64,000 bases of DNA from Vibrio sp. B1FLJ16 (GTDB taxonomy: Bacteria; Pseudomonadota; Gammaproteobacteria; Enterobacterales; Vibrionaceae), in NCBI RefSeq assembly GCF_905175385.1, contig NZ_HG992749.1, positions 2,604,001-2,668,000 on the forward strand. Direction: 5' to 3'. The notes below the pieces were generated by a model. The model was not told the origin of the DNA and did not search any database. It saw only the letters and a program-made list of their open reading frames with translations. Positions 33,235 through 43,688 of this stretch are shown piece after piece (positions within the stretch are counted from its first letter, which is position 1; each line of letters starts with the position of its first letter). A program made the position numbers and the translations under genes.

Positions 33235-34200
33235 ATGCTCGAAGCCGTAGCGTTGCTTATCGTCGGTCTTGTTTTACTCGTCTGGAGTGCAGATAAACTT
33301 GTTTTTGGTTCTGCTGCTATCGCACGCAACGTTGGCATTTCACCTCTCGTAATTGGTATGACTATCCTGGCTATGGGCTCATCTGCGCCCGAGATGATGG
33401 TTTCTGCTACCGCAGCATGGGACGGAAAGACCGACACCGCTGTCGGTAATGTGCTGGGCTCAAATATCGCTAACATTGCGCTGATTTTAGGTATCACCGC
33501 GATAATTAAACCACTTTCAATCAGCTCTGGCGTCATTCGTCGTGAACTGCCGCTGATGATCGCCGTTACTCTGCTTGCTGGTGCTCTGCTATGGAACAAT
33601 CACCTTGGCTTTTACGAAGGTATCTTATTGTTTGTTTTGTTCGGCTTATTTTTATTTGCGATGTTGCAAATCAGCCGCAAAGAGCAGCAGTCTGGCGATG
33701 CTTTTCTTGATGAACAAGAGTCTGAAATCCCAGAAGGCGTGAGCAACGCAAAAGCAGGTATGTGGGTTGGCCTCGGCTTGATACTGCTACCTTTGGCTGC
33801 AAACATTCTGGTTGATAATGCCGTTATCATTGCCAAACATTTCGGAATGAGCGATCTCGTGATCGGCCTGACTATCATCGCTATTGGCACCAGTCTGCCA
33901 GAACTTGCCGCTTCTCTTGCAGGTGTACTGAAAGGTGAAGATGACATGGCCGTCGGTAACATTATCGGCTCCAACGTATTCAATATACTCGCCGTAATGG
34001 GCATTCCCGGCATCATCAACCCGTCAGTGCTCAGCGAGTATGCAATGGGTCGTGATTTCTGGGTCATGCTAGCTGTATCGCTACTGCTGGTCGTAATGTG
34101 TTTAGGCAAATCTCGCAGTGTAAATCGCCTGGAAGGGATAATTCTGTTTATCTGCTTTATCGGCTACCAAGTTTACTTGTTCTCGAATATGTCCGCCTAA
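33235..34200 (+). CDS. yrbG: Calcium/sodium antiporter YrbG
   Basis: This 321-residue inner-membrane cation/Ca2+ exchanger consists of two homologous halves in opposite orientation. The ion-binding alpha repeats are visible: GSSAPEM with VGNVLGSNIANI in half 1, and GTSLPEL with VGNIIGSNVFNI in half 2. About ten membrane helices are predicted. It heads the operon leading to kdsD and the lpt genes, as in E. coli, and has a TTAGGA ribosome binding site. Confidence 0.93.
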   Translation: MLEAVALLIVGLVLLVWSADKLVFGSAAIARNVGISPLVIGMTILAMGSSAPEMMVSATAAWDGKTDTAVGNVLGSNIANIALILGITAIIKPLSISSGVIRRELPLMIAVTLLAGALLWNNHLGFYEGILLFVLFGLFLFAMLQISRKEQQSGDAFLDEQESEIPEGVSNAKAGMWVGLGLILLPLAANILVDNAVIIAKHFGMSDLVIGLTIIAIGTSLPELAASLAGVLKGEDDMAVGNIIGSNVFNILAVMGIPGIINPSVLSEYAMGRDFWVMLAVSLLLVVMCLGKSRSVNRLEGIILFICFIGYQVYLFSNMSA

Positions 34201-34239
34201 TCACATTAATTATAAATAAAGACTCATTGGAGCACTGAT

Positions 34240-35211
34240 ATGTCCAATCAATTTGATTTTCGCGCGGCTGCTAAGCAAGTGCTTGATATTGAAGTTGCCG
34301 CTCTTCAAGAGCTGGATAAGTATTTTGACGATCAATTTGAACAAGCTTGTGAATTGATACTTTCCAATAACGGGAAAGTTGTCGTTATGGGCATGGGTAA
34401 ATCAGGCCATATTGGTAATAAAATTGCCGCTACTCTGGCAAGTACCGGAACCTCTGCATTTTTTGTTCACCCCGGAGAAGCGGCTCACGGTGACCTGGGG
34501 ATGATAAGCGCAGGGGACATTGTGATTGCCATTTCTAACTCTGGCGAATCCCATGAGATCCTTTCTCTGTTTCCAGTACTAAAACGTCTGAACATCAAAA
34601 TAATCAGTATGACGGGCAAACCAGATTCCAGCATGGCACAGTTATCGGATTTGCACCTGCAAATCACGGTACCTCACGAAGCATGCCCGCTTGGTTTAGC
34701 GCCAACCAGCAGCACCACCGCTACTTTAGTTATGGGTGATGCCCTGGCAGTCGCGTTGCTCCAGGCTCGTGGTTTTTCTGCAGAAGATTTTGCGCTGTCA
34801 CACCCTGGTGGTGCATTAGGGAGAAAACTGCTGCTTAAGTTGTCTGATATCATGCACTTTGGCAGTGCTTTGCCGAAAGTCTCTCCCGACGCACTTATAC
34901 GAGATGCGCTACTGGAGATTTCGGAAAAAGGACTGGGGATGACCGCTATCGTCGATGAACACGATGCTATGCTTGGTATATTTACGGATGGTGATTTACG
35001 CCGCACGTTAGACAAACGCATCGATATCCATTCTACCGCCATCGGCGAAGTGATGACCAAGAGCCCGACCGTTGCCCAGCCGGACATGCTTGCTGTAGAA
35101 GGTTTAAACCTTATGCAAAGCAAAAATATCAACGCATTGATTCTGTGCAAAAATGGCAAAGTTGTTGGCGCACTCAACATGCATGATTTACTAAAAGCTG
35201 GTGTGATGTAA
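34240..35211 (+). CDS. kdsD: D-arabinose 5-phosphate isomerase KdsD
   Basis: This 323-residue cytosolic enzyme converts ribulose 5-phosphate to arabinose 5-phosphate, the entry to Kdo and LPS inner core synthesis. A SIS sugar isomerase domain (GMGKSGHIGNKIAATLAST, with AISNSGESHE) occupies about residues 35-180, and two CBS domains about 205-320. The usual next gene kdsC is not present; lptC starts 76 bp downstream. Confidence 0.94.
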   Translation: MSNQFDFRAAAKQVLDIEVAALQELDKYFDDQFEQACELILSNNGKVVVMGMGKSGHIGNKIAATLASTGTSAFFVHPGEAAHGDLGMISAGDIVIAISNSGESHEILSLFPVLKRLNIKIISMTGKPDSSMAQLSDLHLQITVPHEACPLGLAPTSSTTATLVMGDALAVALLQARGFSAEDFALSHPGGALGRKLLLKLSDIMHFGSALPKVSPDALIRDALLEISEKGLGMTAIVDEHDAMLGIFTDGDLRRTLDKRIDIHSTAIGEVMTKSPTVAQPDMLAVEGLNLMQSKNINALILCKNGKVVGALNMHDLLKAGVM

Positions 35212-35287
35212 TATCATCACCAATATTTAATCGCAGATTAAGGCAATAGTCAGGGACGTACTGAGCTAAACAATAGGCCTTCATTAT

Positions 35288-35851
35288 ATGAGTTTTACTC
35301 GCCTTATTTATTTGCTCTTGGTTATCATCATCGCATGGTGTGCTTATTATCTAGTAACACCTAAAGACGCAGATACGATTCAAGTAGCACCAAATACGGA
35401 ACTGCCCATGTTCAGTGGTACTGGACTGGAAAACATCACCTATGGTGAGGATGGTGTCCGCAGTTACATCATCCGCTCTGACAACTTAGATCATTATGCT
35501 AAGAGCGGGGCAACAATTTTTAACAACCCGACATTGATGATTTACCGTGAAGGTAGCGTCGTAGAGTGGAAGGTAACAGCAACAAGAGCCGTGTTAGATA
35601 AAGACCAAACGCTAACGTTGTATGATAAGGTGTTAATGCAGAATTTATTACCTGAAGCAAGCTTTGACACTATGGCAACAGATAAGCTGGTCATTGATTT
35701 AACCAATCGTGATTTTAAAGCCGATCAACAGGTCATGTTGGTTGGGGCACAATTTGAAACTACCGGAGGCGCGATGAAAGGCAACTTAAAACAGCATACC
35801 GCGACTCTGACAGATAAAGTTCAAGGTCGATATGAAACCGTTACACCTTAG
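35288..35851 (+). CDS. lptC: LPS export protein LptC
   Basis: This 187-residue protein, held in the inner membrane by an N-terminal helix (residues 5-24), has a periplasmic beta-jellyroll domain that receives LPS from LptB2FG and hands it to LptA. Length agrees with the family (about 190). The gene overlaps lptA by 20 bp, so they are coupled. The sequence before its ATG has only a weak ribosome binding site. Confidence 0.92.
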   Translation: MSFTRLIYLLLVIIIAWCAYYLVTPKDADTIQVAPNTELPMFSGTGLENITYGEDGVRSYIIRSDNLDHYAKSGATIFNNPTLMIYREGSVVEWKVTATRAVLDKDQTLTLYDKVLMQNLLPEASFDTMATDKLVIDLTNRDFKADQQVMLVGAQFETTGGAMKGNLKQHTATLTDKVQGRYETVTP

Positions 35852-36326
35852 CCTACTGGCATTGATTCTGGCGGCGCCTCAAGCGCTGGCACTTAAGTCG
35901 GATACTCAACAGCCGGTTTACATTAACTCGGATACCCAACAAGTGGATATGAAGAGTAACCAGGTTATTTTTGATGGCGACGTATCTCTTAAGCAAGGCA
36001 GCATCAATATTGATGCGGATAAAATCGTGGTAACCCGCGATCCAAAAACAGAAACGATAAATAAGATACAGGCATTTGGTAAACCAGCAAAATTCTCGCA
36101 GCTGATGGACGACGGTAAAACGATAAGCGCTCAGGCAACAGAGCTGGATTACAGCATCTCTACCGATGAGCTGACCATGAAAGGTCAGGCCCAGCTAGCT
36201 CAGGAAGGTAACACTATAAAAGGCTCAACTATCCGCTACCAGATTGGTCAACAGAAACTGGTTGCGGACAGCTCTAAAAATGAGCGTGTGACAACCATTT
36301 TGCAACCGAATCAGTTAGAGAAATAG
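35832..36326 (+). CDS. lptA: LPS periplasmic bridge protein LptA
   Basis: This 164-residue periplasmic protein polymerises to bridge LptC and the outer-membrane LptD. A signal peptide ends near residue 20 (ALA). The jellyroll motif [23 protein letters not shown] is typical of the OstA domain. It lies between lptC (overlap) and lptB (1 bp gap). Confidence 0.94.
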   Translation: MKPLHLSLLALILAAPQALALKSDTQQPVYINSDTQQVDMKSNQVIFDGDVSLKQGSINIDADKIVVTRDPKTETINKIQAFGKPAKFSQLMDDGKTISAQATELDYSISTDELTMKGQAQLAQEGNTIKGSTIRYQIGQQKLVADSSKNERVTTILQPNQLEK

Positions 36327-36327
36327 T

Positions 36328-37053
36328 ATGGCGGTATTAAGCGCAAAAAACCTGGCGAAAAGCTATAAAAAACGCAAGGTCGTAACTGATGTTAGTCTGG
36401 AAGTAGAATCGGGACAGATAGTAGGATTACTTGGTCCAAACGGTGCAGGTAAAACGACATCTTTTTACATGATTGTCGGCCTGGTACCAAGAGACGAAGG
36501 CGTCATCACTATTGATGACAAAGACATCAGCATCCTGCCGATGCACAGTCGATCACGCCTTGGCATCGGCTATCTCCCACAGGAAGCCTCGATCTTCCGT
36601 AAATTGTCTGTTGAAGACAACATCATGGCAGTTTTGCAGACGCGTGAGGAAATGACCCGAGAAGAACGGCAGGATAAGCTGGAAGATTTGTTGGAAGAAT
36701 TCCACATACAGCACATAAGATCCAGCGCAGGCATGGCACTATCGGGGGGGGAACGCCGCAGGGTAGAAATTGCTAGAGCATTAGCAGCCAATCCACAGTT
36801 CATATTACTGGATGAGCCTTTTGCCGGCGTTGACCCAATTTCTGTCGGTGACATCAAAAAAATTATTGAACATCTGCGTGATCGAGGTCTGGGCGTACTG
36901 ATCACCGATCACAACGTACGGGAAACACTGGACGTCTGTGAAAAAGCATATATCGTAAGTCAAGGACACCTCATTGCATCGGGAACTCCGGATGAAGTTC
37001 TCAACAATGAACAGGTGAAACAAGTTTATCTCGGCGAACAATTCCGTCTATGA
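36328..37053 (+). CDS. lptB: LPS export ABC ATPase LptB
   Basis: This 241-residue ATPase drives LptFG. Walker [10 protein letters not shown] is at residues 36-44, the Q-loop PQEASIF near 85, LSGGE at 138-142 and Walker B FILLDEP at 158-164. It works with the permeases encoded at 12106-14280 in this window. The next gene is rpoN, as in E. coli. Confidence 0.97.
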   Translation: MAVLSAKNLAKSYKKRKVVTDVSLEVESGQIVGLLGPNGAGKTTSFYMIVGLVPRDEGVITIDDKDISILPMHSRSRLGIGYLPQEASIFRKLSVEDNIMAVLQTREEMTREERQDKLEDLLEEFHIQHIRSSAGMALSGGERRRVEIARALAANPQFILLDEPFAGVDPISVGDIKKIIEHLRDRGLGVLITDHNVRETLDVCEKAYIVSQGHLIASGTPDEVLNNEQVKQVYLGEQFRL

Positions 37054-37103
37054 TTATATTAGGAACGGTAAGATTCTGAGCATTACAAGGTAAGTAACAC
37101 TGA

Positions 37104-38591
37104 ATGAAACCTTCATTACAACTTAAGCTAGGTCAGCAGTTAGCCATGACACCTCAGCTGCAACAAGCGATTCGTTTATTGCAGTTGTCGACCCTCGATC
37201 TTCAACAAGAAATTCAGGAAGCATTGGATTCAAACCCACTATTGGAAGTTGAAGACGGCCAAGAAGAGCCTCTAGTTAACGGTGAAGATAAATCAGAATT
37301 GCATGCAACAGACAACAACCGATCTGATGACAATAACAGTGCAAACGAACCATCAGAAAGCGACCTTCCAGATAGTTCTGATATCATTGAAAAATCAGAA
37401 ATCAGCTCAGAACTTGAAATAGACACCACATGGGATGATGTCTACAGCGCTAATACTGGTAGTACAGGCTTAGCTTTAGATGATGACATGCCTGTGTATC
37501 AGGGTGAAACCACTGAATCACTGTACGATTACCTGTTATGGCAACTGGATTTAACGCCATTCAGTGAAACAGACCGGACCATTGCCTTGGCTATCATCGA
37601 TGCAATTGATGAGTACGGATATTTAACCCTCTCTCCTGAAGAAATTCATGAAAGCTTCAATAATGAAGATGTTGAACTTGATGAAGTAGAAGCAGTCCGC
37701 AAACGTATTCAGCAGTTTGATCCGCTTGGTGTGGCATCACGAAATCTGCAAGAGTGCTTACTTCTGCAGTTAGCCACCTTCCCGGAAGATACGCCGTGGC
37801 TTGCAGAAGCCAGAATGATCCTAGCCAATCACATCGATCAACTGGGCAATCGCGACTACAAACTGGTTATCAAAGAAACCAAGTTAAAAGAAGCCGATTT
37901 ACGCGAGGTACTGAAACTTATTCAGCAGCTCGATCCTCGCCCGGGCAGCCGCATCACTCCTGATGACACCGAATATGTAATTCCAGACGTGTCTGTATTC
38001 AAAGACAACGGTAAATGGACAGTTTCTATCAATCCGGACAGCATTCCAAAATTAAAAGTTAATCAACAGTATGCGCAACTCGGTAAAGGTAATAGTGCCG
38101 ATAGCCAGTACATCCGCAGTAATTTGCAAGAAGCAAAGTGGTTAATTAAGAGCTTAGAAAGCAGAAACGAGACGTTACTCAAAGTTGCAAGATGTATTGT
38201 TGAACATCAGCAAGATTTCTTCGAGTATGGTGAAGAAGCCATGAAGCCAATGGTTTTAAATGACGTAGCCTTGGCGGTCGATATGCACGAATCCACAATT
38301 TCTCGTGTTACAACGCAAAAGTTCATGCATACACCACGTGGTATTTTTGAATTGAAGTACTTCTTCTCCAGCCATGTTAGTACAGATAATGGCGGAGAAT
38401 GTTCGTCAACAGCAATTCGCGCACTCATTAAGAAATTAGTCGCTGCAGAGAACACGGCTAAGCCACTTAGTGACAGTAAGATTGCTGCTCTTCTGGCTGA
38501 CCAGGGGATTCAGGTAGCAAGACGTACGATAGCAAAATATCGAGAATCCTTGGGTATCGCCCCTTCAAGTCAGCGAAAACGCCTACTTTAG
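37104..38591 (+). CDS. rpoN: RNA polymerase sigma-54 factor
   Basis: This 495-residue alternative sigma factor recognises -24/-12 promoters with AAA+ activators and controls nitrogen use, flagella and, in vibrios, quorum-sensing small RNAs. The order is: Gln/Leu-rich activator region I (1-50), an acidic linker (50-120), the core-binding domain, the helix-turn-helix near 390-410, and the RpoN box [10 protein letters not shown] at 472-481. The linker is longer and more acidic than in E. coli, a common vibrio feature. Confidence 0.97.
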   Translation: MKPSLQLKLGQQLAMTPQLQQAIRLLQLSTLDLQQEIQEALDSNPLLEVEDGQEEPLVNGEDKSELHATDNNRSDDNNSANEPSESDLPDSSDIIEKSEISSELEIDTTWDDVYSANTGSTGLALDDDMPVYQGETTESLYDYLLWQLDLTPFSETDRTIALAIIDAIDEYGYLTLSPEEIHESFNNEDVELDEVEAVRKRIQQFDPLGVASRNLQECLLLQLATFPEDTPWLAEARMILANHIDQLGNRDYKLVIKETKLKEADLREVLKLIQQLDPRPGSRITPDDTEYVIPDVSVFKDNGKWTVSINPDSIPKLKVNQQYAQLGKGNSADSQYIRSNLQEAKWLIKSLESRNETLLKVARCIVEHQQDFFEYGEEAMKPMVLNDVALAVDMHESTISRVTTQKFMHTPRGIFELKYFFSSHVSTDNGGECSSTAIRALIKKLVAAENTAKPLSDSKIAALLADQGIQVARRTIAKYRESLGIAPSSQRKRLL

Positions 38592-38614
38592 GCACTAACT
38601 GAAAAGGAAAGTCT

Positions 38615-38902
38615 ATGCAAATCAATATTCAAGGCCATCACGTTGATCTTACCGATTCAATGCAAGACTATGTTCAAACTAAGTTTCAGAAGCTCGAAAG
38701 ATTCTTCGACCATATAAATCAGATCCACGTTGTACTAAAAGTTGAAAAATTAACTCAGATCGCGGAAGCTACGCTCCACGTAAATCAGGGCGAAATCCAT
38801 GCGTCATCAGATGACGAGAATATGTATGCAGCGATCGACTCGCTGGTAGATAAACTGGTTCGTCAACTTAACAAGCACAAAGAAAAACTAAACAGTCATT
38901 AA
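38615..38902 (+). CDS. hpf: Ribosome hibernation promoting factor
   Basis: This 95-residue short-form HPF (YhbH) binds the 30S subunit and promotes 70S dimerisation and inactivation in stationary phase. The N-terminal MQINIQGHHVDLTDSM and the DDENMYAAIDSLVDKL helix are typical. Conserved placement is after rpoN and before ptsN. Confidence 0.95.
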   Translation: MQINIQGHHVDLTDSMQDYVQTKFQKLERFFDHINQIHVVLKVEKLTQIAEATLHVNQGEIHASSDDENMYAAIDSLVDKLVRQLNKHKEKLNSH

Positions 38903-38904
38903 TC

Positions 38905-39352
38905 ATGCAACTTAGCGAAATACTGTCTTTGGACTGCACGAAAAGTGCAGTTCACTGCACAAGTAAAAAAAAGAGCCCTTGAAATGATCAGCCGAATCGT
39001 CGCCGATCACACGGGTCAAGATTCTACTGAGCTGTTCGAATGCATGCTCAACAGGGAAAAAATGGGCAGTACCGGTATCGGTAACGGTATTGCCATTCCA
39101 CACGCAAGAATGCAGTCAAGCGATAAAGCGGTCGCAGTGCTTCTTCAATGCGACGAAGCAATTGAATTTGATGCGATTGATAACCGTCCAGTCGACCTAC
39201 TCTTCGCTCTTCTTGTTCCTGAAGAACAATGCAAAGAGCACCTCAAAACACTAGCCTCTATGGCAGAGCGCCTGAGCGACAAACAAGTACTGAAAATGCT
39301 TCGCAGTGCTCAAAGTGATCAAGAACTCTACGACATCATGATTCACCAATAA
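38905..39352 (+). pseudogene. ptsN: Nitrogen PTS enzyme IIA (PtsN), frameshifted in an A8 run
   Basis: PtsN is the terminal phosphoacceptor of the nitrogen PTS and regulates potassium transport and other targets. The natural start is ATG 38905, two bases after hpf: it gives MQLSEILSLDCTKSAVHCTS, which matches the conserved IIA-Ntr N-terminus. This frame hits TGA at 38980. The remainder (KKRALEMISR... to 39352, including the phosphorylated His in IPHARMQ) lies in the +1 frame. The break is an eight-A run at 38965-38972; seven A would restore one continuous frame of about 149 codons. A GTG at 38945 could start a shorter 135-residue protein in the second frame, without the conserved N-terminus. 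It may be a sequencing error, a real mutation, or rescued by slippage. Confidence 0.8.
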
Positions 39353-39366
39353 GCAGGATGACCACC

Positions 39367-40230
39367 ATGCGACTAATCGTTGTTAGCGGGCATTCTGGTG
39401 CCGGAAAGAGTGTGGCACTTCGTGTGCTGGAAGATTTAGGTTATTACTGTGTTGATAACCTGCCAGTCAACTTACTCGATGCATTTGTTCAGTCTGTTGC
39501 TGACAGCGAACAGAATGTTGCCGTTAGCATCGATATCCGTAATATTCCGAAAAAGCTGAAAGAACTAACCGGGACGTTGGAAAAGCTCAAACAAGAGCTC
39601 GACGTCACCATGCTATTTTTAGATGCGGATAAAGAGACTCTACTCAAGCGCTACAGTGAAACACGTCGTATCCACCCGCTATCCCTAGGAAGCCATTCCC
39701 TTTCTCTTGCTCAGGCAATCGAGCGGGAAAAAGAAATCTTAAGACCGCTCAAAGTCCATGCGGATCTGATACTGAACAGCAGCGGACAGTCTCTTCATGA
39801 GTTGAGTGAGACTGTACGTATGCGAATTGACGCACGTGATCGCAAGGGACTGGTAATGGTGTTTGAGTCATTTGGTTTCAAATACGGGCTTCCATCCGAC
39901 GCCGACTACGTATTTGACGTGCGATTCCTGCCTAACCCGCACTGGGAACCCGGATTACGCCCGCTAACGGGGCTAGATGCACCAATCGCTGCGTTTCTGG
40001 AGCAACACGAATCCGTACTCTCTCTAAAATATCAGATTGAAAGTTTTATAGAGAACTGGCTTCCGCTACTCGAAAAAAACAACCGCAGCTACCTCACGGT
40101 TGCTATCGGCTGTACTGGCGGTAAACACCGCTCTGTCTACCTGACTCAAAAAATCGGTGAGTACTTTGCTGCGAAGGGGCATCAGGTGCAGATCCGTCAC
40201 ACCTCATTAGAAAAGAATGCCAAGGAGTAA
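39367..40230 (+). CDS. rapZ: RNase adapter protein RapZ
   Basis: This 287-residue protein binds glmY/glmZ-type small RNAs and presents them to RNase E, tuning glucosamine-6-phosphate synthesis. An N-terminal kinase-like domain carries the P-loop GHSGAGKS (8-15), and the C-terminal RNA-binding domain includes [12 protein letters not shown] chose ATG 39367, with AGGA eight bases upstream; ATG 39358 is the alternative. It lies 14 bp after ptsN and 2 bp before npr. Confidence 0.94.
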   Translation: MRLIVVSGHSGAGKSVALRVLEDLGYYCVDNLPVNLLDAFVQSVADSEQNVAVSIDIRNIPKKLKELTGTLEKLKQELDVTMLFLDADKETLLKRYSETRRIHPLSLGSHSLSLAQAIEREKEILRPLKVHADLILNSSGQSLHELSETVRMRIDARDRKGLVMVFESFGFKYGLPSDADYVFDVRFLPNPHWEPGLRPLTGLDAPIAAFLEQHESVLSLKYQIESFIENWLPLLEKNNRSYLTVAIGCTGGKHRSVYLTQKIGEYFAAKGHQVQIRHTSLEKNAKE

Positions 40231-40232
40231 CC

Positions 40233-40508
40233 GTGGAGCTAAGTCGTAAAGTATTGATCCAAAATCGCCTCGGTCTGCACGCACGTGCCGCTGTAAAGCT
40301 AGTAGAACTGGCACAAAGCTTTGAAGCTATCGTCACTATAGATAATGAAGAAGATAAAACCGCCACCGCCGACAGTGTGATGGGATTACTTATGCTTGAG
40401 TCGGCTCAGGGTCAATACGTCACGATTCATGCAACCGGTGACCAGGCTGAACAAGCACTTGATGCGGTTTGTCTGCTCATTGAAGATAAGTTTGATGAAA
40501 GCGAGTGA
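40233..40508 (+). CDS. ptsO: Nitrogen PTS phosphocarrier NPr
   Basis: This 91-residue HPr-like phosphocarrier passes phosphate from enzyme I-Ntr to PtsN. The active His is His-16 in GLHARAA. It starts with GTG and lies 2 bp after rapZ. If ptsN is truly broken (see 38905), NPr would lack its main acceptor. The terminator overlaps the stop codon. Confidence 0.93.
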   Translation: MELSRKVLIQNRLGLHARAAVKLVELAQSFEAIVTIDNEEDKTATADSVMGLLMLESAQGQYVTIHATGDQAEQALDAVCLLIEDKFDESE

Positions 40509-40524
40509 TTTACTCGCTTTTTTG
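40498..40524 (+). terminator. Terminator of the rpoN-npr operon
   Basis: AAAGCGAGT/ACTCGCTTT with a GATTT loop and T6; it begins inside the npr reading frame. Confidence 0.92.
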
Positions 40525-40793
40525 CTCCTGTAGATGTAATTGTCCGCTACTTTATACCAATAAACCACTATCAGACCCCGACCAAATATTGCCGATACTC
40601 CAAGTTAGTTACTGTTAATTTAAGCAATTATCACTACACTTCTTGCTTAATTCAGCCAGATGTCCCCTACCTGCTAACTCAACTCTTTTCCTTTAGTAAA
40701 TAATTTCATGAGTTTCACAAGTTGTTATTAAAAGGCGCCTAGAATTAAGTTATTATTCAACGCATTGTAAATATCAGGAATTGGGAGGAACGA

Positions 40794-42149
40794 ATGGCAG
40801 AGCAAATAGAGTTCGACCAAGCTCACCAAGCCCTCCAAGAAGTCACAGAAGCGTTAGAAAATGGCCGCTTCGTCCATGTTCGCCGTCAACTTCAGGACAT
40901 GGAACCTGAGGATATCGCACACCTTTTAGAAGCCGCTCCGCGTAAAAGCCGTGACGTGCTTTGGCAACTTACCGACCCCGAAGACTATGGTGAGATTCTT
41001 GACGAACTAAACGAAGACGTTAAAGACAATCTCGTATCCAAAATGGCTCCTGAAGCGCTTGCAGAAGCAACAGAAGGCATGGATACCGATGACGTTGCTT
41101 ACGTACTGCGTAGTTTGCCAGATGACCTCTCACGCGAAGTCTTGTCCCAGATGGATTCCGCGGACCGTCTGCGTGTCGAAACCGCCCTGTCCTACCCCGA
41201 AGATACCGCTGGTGGATTGATGAACACCGACGTTATCACGATTCGTGGTGACGTCGATGTCGACGTAGTTTTACGTTACCTGCGTATGAAAGGTGAGCTA
41301 CCAGAAGCAACCGATGCGCTTTATGTGATTGACGATGAAAGTAAACTGATTGGTGAATTACCAATTACGACGCTGATTACTACCCAACCTGACGTAAAAA
41401 TTATAGATATCATGGAAGATGCGGATGAGGCCATCACGGTAGACACCAGCGATTCTGATGTTGCCAGCCTGTTTGAACGCCGCAACTGGGTCTCCGCTCC
41501 GGTCGTGGATGAAAACCAACACTTGGTAGGTCGTATTACTATCGATGACGTGGTCGACGTTATCCGTGAAGATGCCGAACACTCAATGATGAGTATGGCG
41601 GGTATGGATGACGATGAGGATACCTTTGCTCCTGTATTTAAATCTGCCCGTAAACGTAGTGTCTGGCTTGGGGCGAACGTACTTGCTGCACTTGCAGCTG
41701 CATCTGTCTCAAACATGTTTGAAGCCACACTCGAACAGATGGCAGCAATAGCAGTATTAATGACAATCGTTCCTTCAATGGGCGGGGTTGCCGGTAACCA
41801 GACAGTAGCACTGGTCATTCGTGGCCTTGCTCTAGGTCATATCGGTGATGCCAACAAGCGTGAACTGCTATTGAAAGAAGCGGCGATCGGTTTACTCAAC
41901 GGTATCATGTGGGCGCTGATCATCGGTGGTATCGTCGTAGCCTGGAAAGGCAACTGGATGCTTGGTGGCATTATCTCTGCCGCCATGCTCACTAACCTGT
42001 TAGTTGCAGGGATTGCAGGGGTAAGTATTCCTATTCTACTGAAAAAGATGAATATTGATCCCGCTCTGGCAGGAGGTATGGCCTTAACCACCATAACTGA
42101 TGTTATTGGTCTGTCGGTATTCCTCGGACTAGCGACCATCATGATCTAA
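40794..42149 (+). CDS. mgtE: Magnesium transporter MgtE
   Basis: This 451-residue inner-membrane Mg2+ channel/transporter has an N-terminal helical domain (about 25-125), two CBS domains (about 130-255) that sense cytosolic Mg2+, and a C-terminal region of five membrane helices (about 290-450) containing GGVAGNQTVALVIRGLALG. A GGGAGG ribosome binding site precedes the ATG. It is a single gene with a terminator shared with pmbA. Confidence 0.95.
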   Translation: MAEQIEFDQAHQALQEVTEALENGRFVHVRRQLQDMEPEDIAHLLEAAPRKSRDVLWQLTDPEDYGEILDELNEDVKDNLVSKMAPEALAEATEGMDTDDVAYVLRSLPDDLSREVLSQMDSADRLRVETALSYPEDTAGGLMNTDVITIRGDVDVDVVLRYLRMKGELPEATDALYVIDDESKLIGELPITTLITTQPDVKIIDIMEDADEAITVDTSDSDVASLFERRNWVSAPVVDENQHLVGRITIDDVVDVIREDAEHSMMSMAGMDDDEDTFAPVFKSARKRSVWLGANVLAALAAASVSNMFEATLEQMAAIAVLMTIVPSMGGVAGNQTVALVIRGLALGHIGDANKRELLLKEAAIGLLNGIMWALIIGGIVVAWKGNWMLGGIISAAMLTNLLVAGIAGVSIPILLKKMNIDPALAGGMALTTITDVIGLSVFLGLATIMI

Positions 42150-42183
42150 AGTCACCATACGCGAATAACAAAACGCAAATATT

Positions 42184-42216
42184 AAAAAAGCCTGATGTCA
42201 TCATCAGGCTTTTTTG
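42184..42216. terminator. Bidirectional terminator between mgtE and pmbA
   Basis: GCCTGATG/CATCAGGC with A6 on one side and T6 on the other. Confidence 0.93.
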
Positions 42217-42234
42217 CATTTGAAACTGATTCGA

Positions 42235-43578
42235 TTATTCGCCCGCGACTTTCATCTGATCGAGTAAAATGGAGCCGGTCTGAATCTGAGAACGCGTTTC
42301 CACATCGCTGCCCACGGCAACGATTTTGTTAAACATCTCTTTTAAATTACCTGCGATGGTAATTTCAGACACAGGGTACTGAATTTCACCATTTTCAACC
42401 CAGAATCCGGCAGCGCCACGTGAGTAATCACCGGTAACCACATTCACGCCTTGCCCCATCACTTCAGTAACCAATAAGCCCGTACCAAGCTCTTTCAGCA
42501 TCTGCTCAAAGTTCTGACCAGTCGATTTGATATACCAGTTATGAATTCCACCAGCATGGCCGGTTGGCTCCATTTTCATTTTACGCGCTGCATAGCTAGT
42601 TAGCAGGTAACTTGCTAATACACCGTCAGTAATAATTTCACGATCTTGCGTGTAAACGCCTTCGCTGTCGAACGGGCTTGATGCCAGGCCCCGCAACACA
42701 TGAGGACGCTCAGTGATGTTAAACCACTCCGGAAGAATTTGTTTACCAAGATGATCCAGAAGGAAAGAAGATTGACGGTAAAGGTTACCACCACTGATTG
42801 CCATCACCAGATGACCAATCAAGCCAGTCGCAACGTCTGCAGCAAACATGATCGGATAGTGACCCGTTTTTAGTCGCTGCGCATCCAGACGATTAATGGT
42901 GTTTTCCGCAGCTTTGCGACCTACCGTTTCAGGCGTCCAGAGATCATCACGATGACGCGCTACAGTGTAGCTGTAATCACGCTCCATCTCACCATTCTTA
43001 CCCACGCCAATAACGCAACAGCTGGTGCTGTGACGACTCGATGCATAACTGGCTAACAAGCCATGGCTGTTACCATAAACTTTTACACCATAGTGGCTGT
43101 CGTAGCTTGCACCATCGCTTTGCTTGATGGCACTGTCGTAGCTAAGCGCTTCTTTTTCTGCTGCAATAGCGATTTGAGCCGCGTAATCAGGATCAGGAGA
43201 ATCCGGGTGGAACAGGTCCAAATCAGGGATCGAGTCAACCATGTACTCTTTCGCTGCAGGGCCTGCGAATGGGTCTTCAGATGTGTAGTTGGCGATATCC
43301 AGCGCAGCACTCACCGTTTGTTCAATCGCTGCCTCACTCAAATCAGATGTGGATGCACTGCCCTTACGCTGGCCACGGTAAACGGTAATACCAAGTGCTC
43401 CATCGCTGTTGAATTCGACATTTTCTACATCTCCCATACGGGTAGATACACTCAATCCGGTGCTTTTAGTAATTGCGACTTCTGCAGCATCAGACTTCGC
43501 TGACGCCAGCTTCAAAGCTCTTGCGACGGCTTGTTCTAGCTCGGTACGTTGCTCTGCAACCTGCTGTTTAATATCCAT
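42235..43578 (-). CDS. pmbA: Metalloprotease subunit TldE/PmbA
   Basis: This 447-residue TldE homologue pairs with TldD to form a hollow heterodimeric protease that trims unfolded peptides and, in E. coli, processes microcin B17 and degrades CcdA. PmbA lacks the zinc motif itself, consistent with this sequence (no HExxxH). Its partner tldD is at 52688-54133 in this window. It lies back to back with yjgA, as in E. coli. Confidence 0.94.
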   Translation of the reverse strand: MDIKQQVAEQRTELEQAVARALKLASAKSDAAEVAITKSTGLSVSTRMGDVENVEFNSDGALGITVYRGQRKGSASTSDLSEAAIEQTVSAALDIANYTSEDPFAGPAAKEYMVDSIPDLDLFHPDSPDPDYAAQIAIAAEKEALSYDSAIKQSDGASYDSHYGVKVYGNSHGLLASYASSRHSTSCCVIGVGKNGEMERDYSYTVARHRDDLWTPETVGRKAAENTINRLDAQRLKTGHYPIMFAADVATGLIGHLVMAISGGNLYRQSSFLLDHLGKQILPEWFNITERPHVLRGLASSPFDSEGVYTQDREIITDGVLASYLLTSYAARKMKMEPTGHAGGIHNWYIKSTGQNFEQMLKELGTGLLVTEVMGQGVNVVTGDYSRGAAGFWVENGEIQYPVSEITIAGNLKEMFNKIVAVGSDVETRSQIQTGSILLDQMKVAGE

Positions 43579-43688
43579 TGTCTTTCACATCTTGTCTTCA
43601 ATGCATAATAGAATAACAAGAATTTCGCTTTCTCCCCACGATTCTTGTTAAAATAGTCATAATATTAATCCAAATACAGGTAACTGAA

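Noticed and set aside
38963..38976. Programmed -1 frameshift at A-AAA-AAG in ptsN
   Set aside because: The heptamer resembles the dnaX slippery site, but a -1 shift leads to a stop within five codons. The functional frame is +1, so the dnaX mechanism would not rescue the protein; slippage losing one A would.
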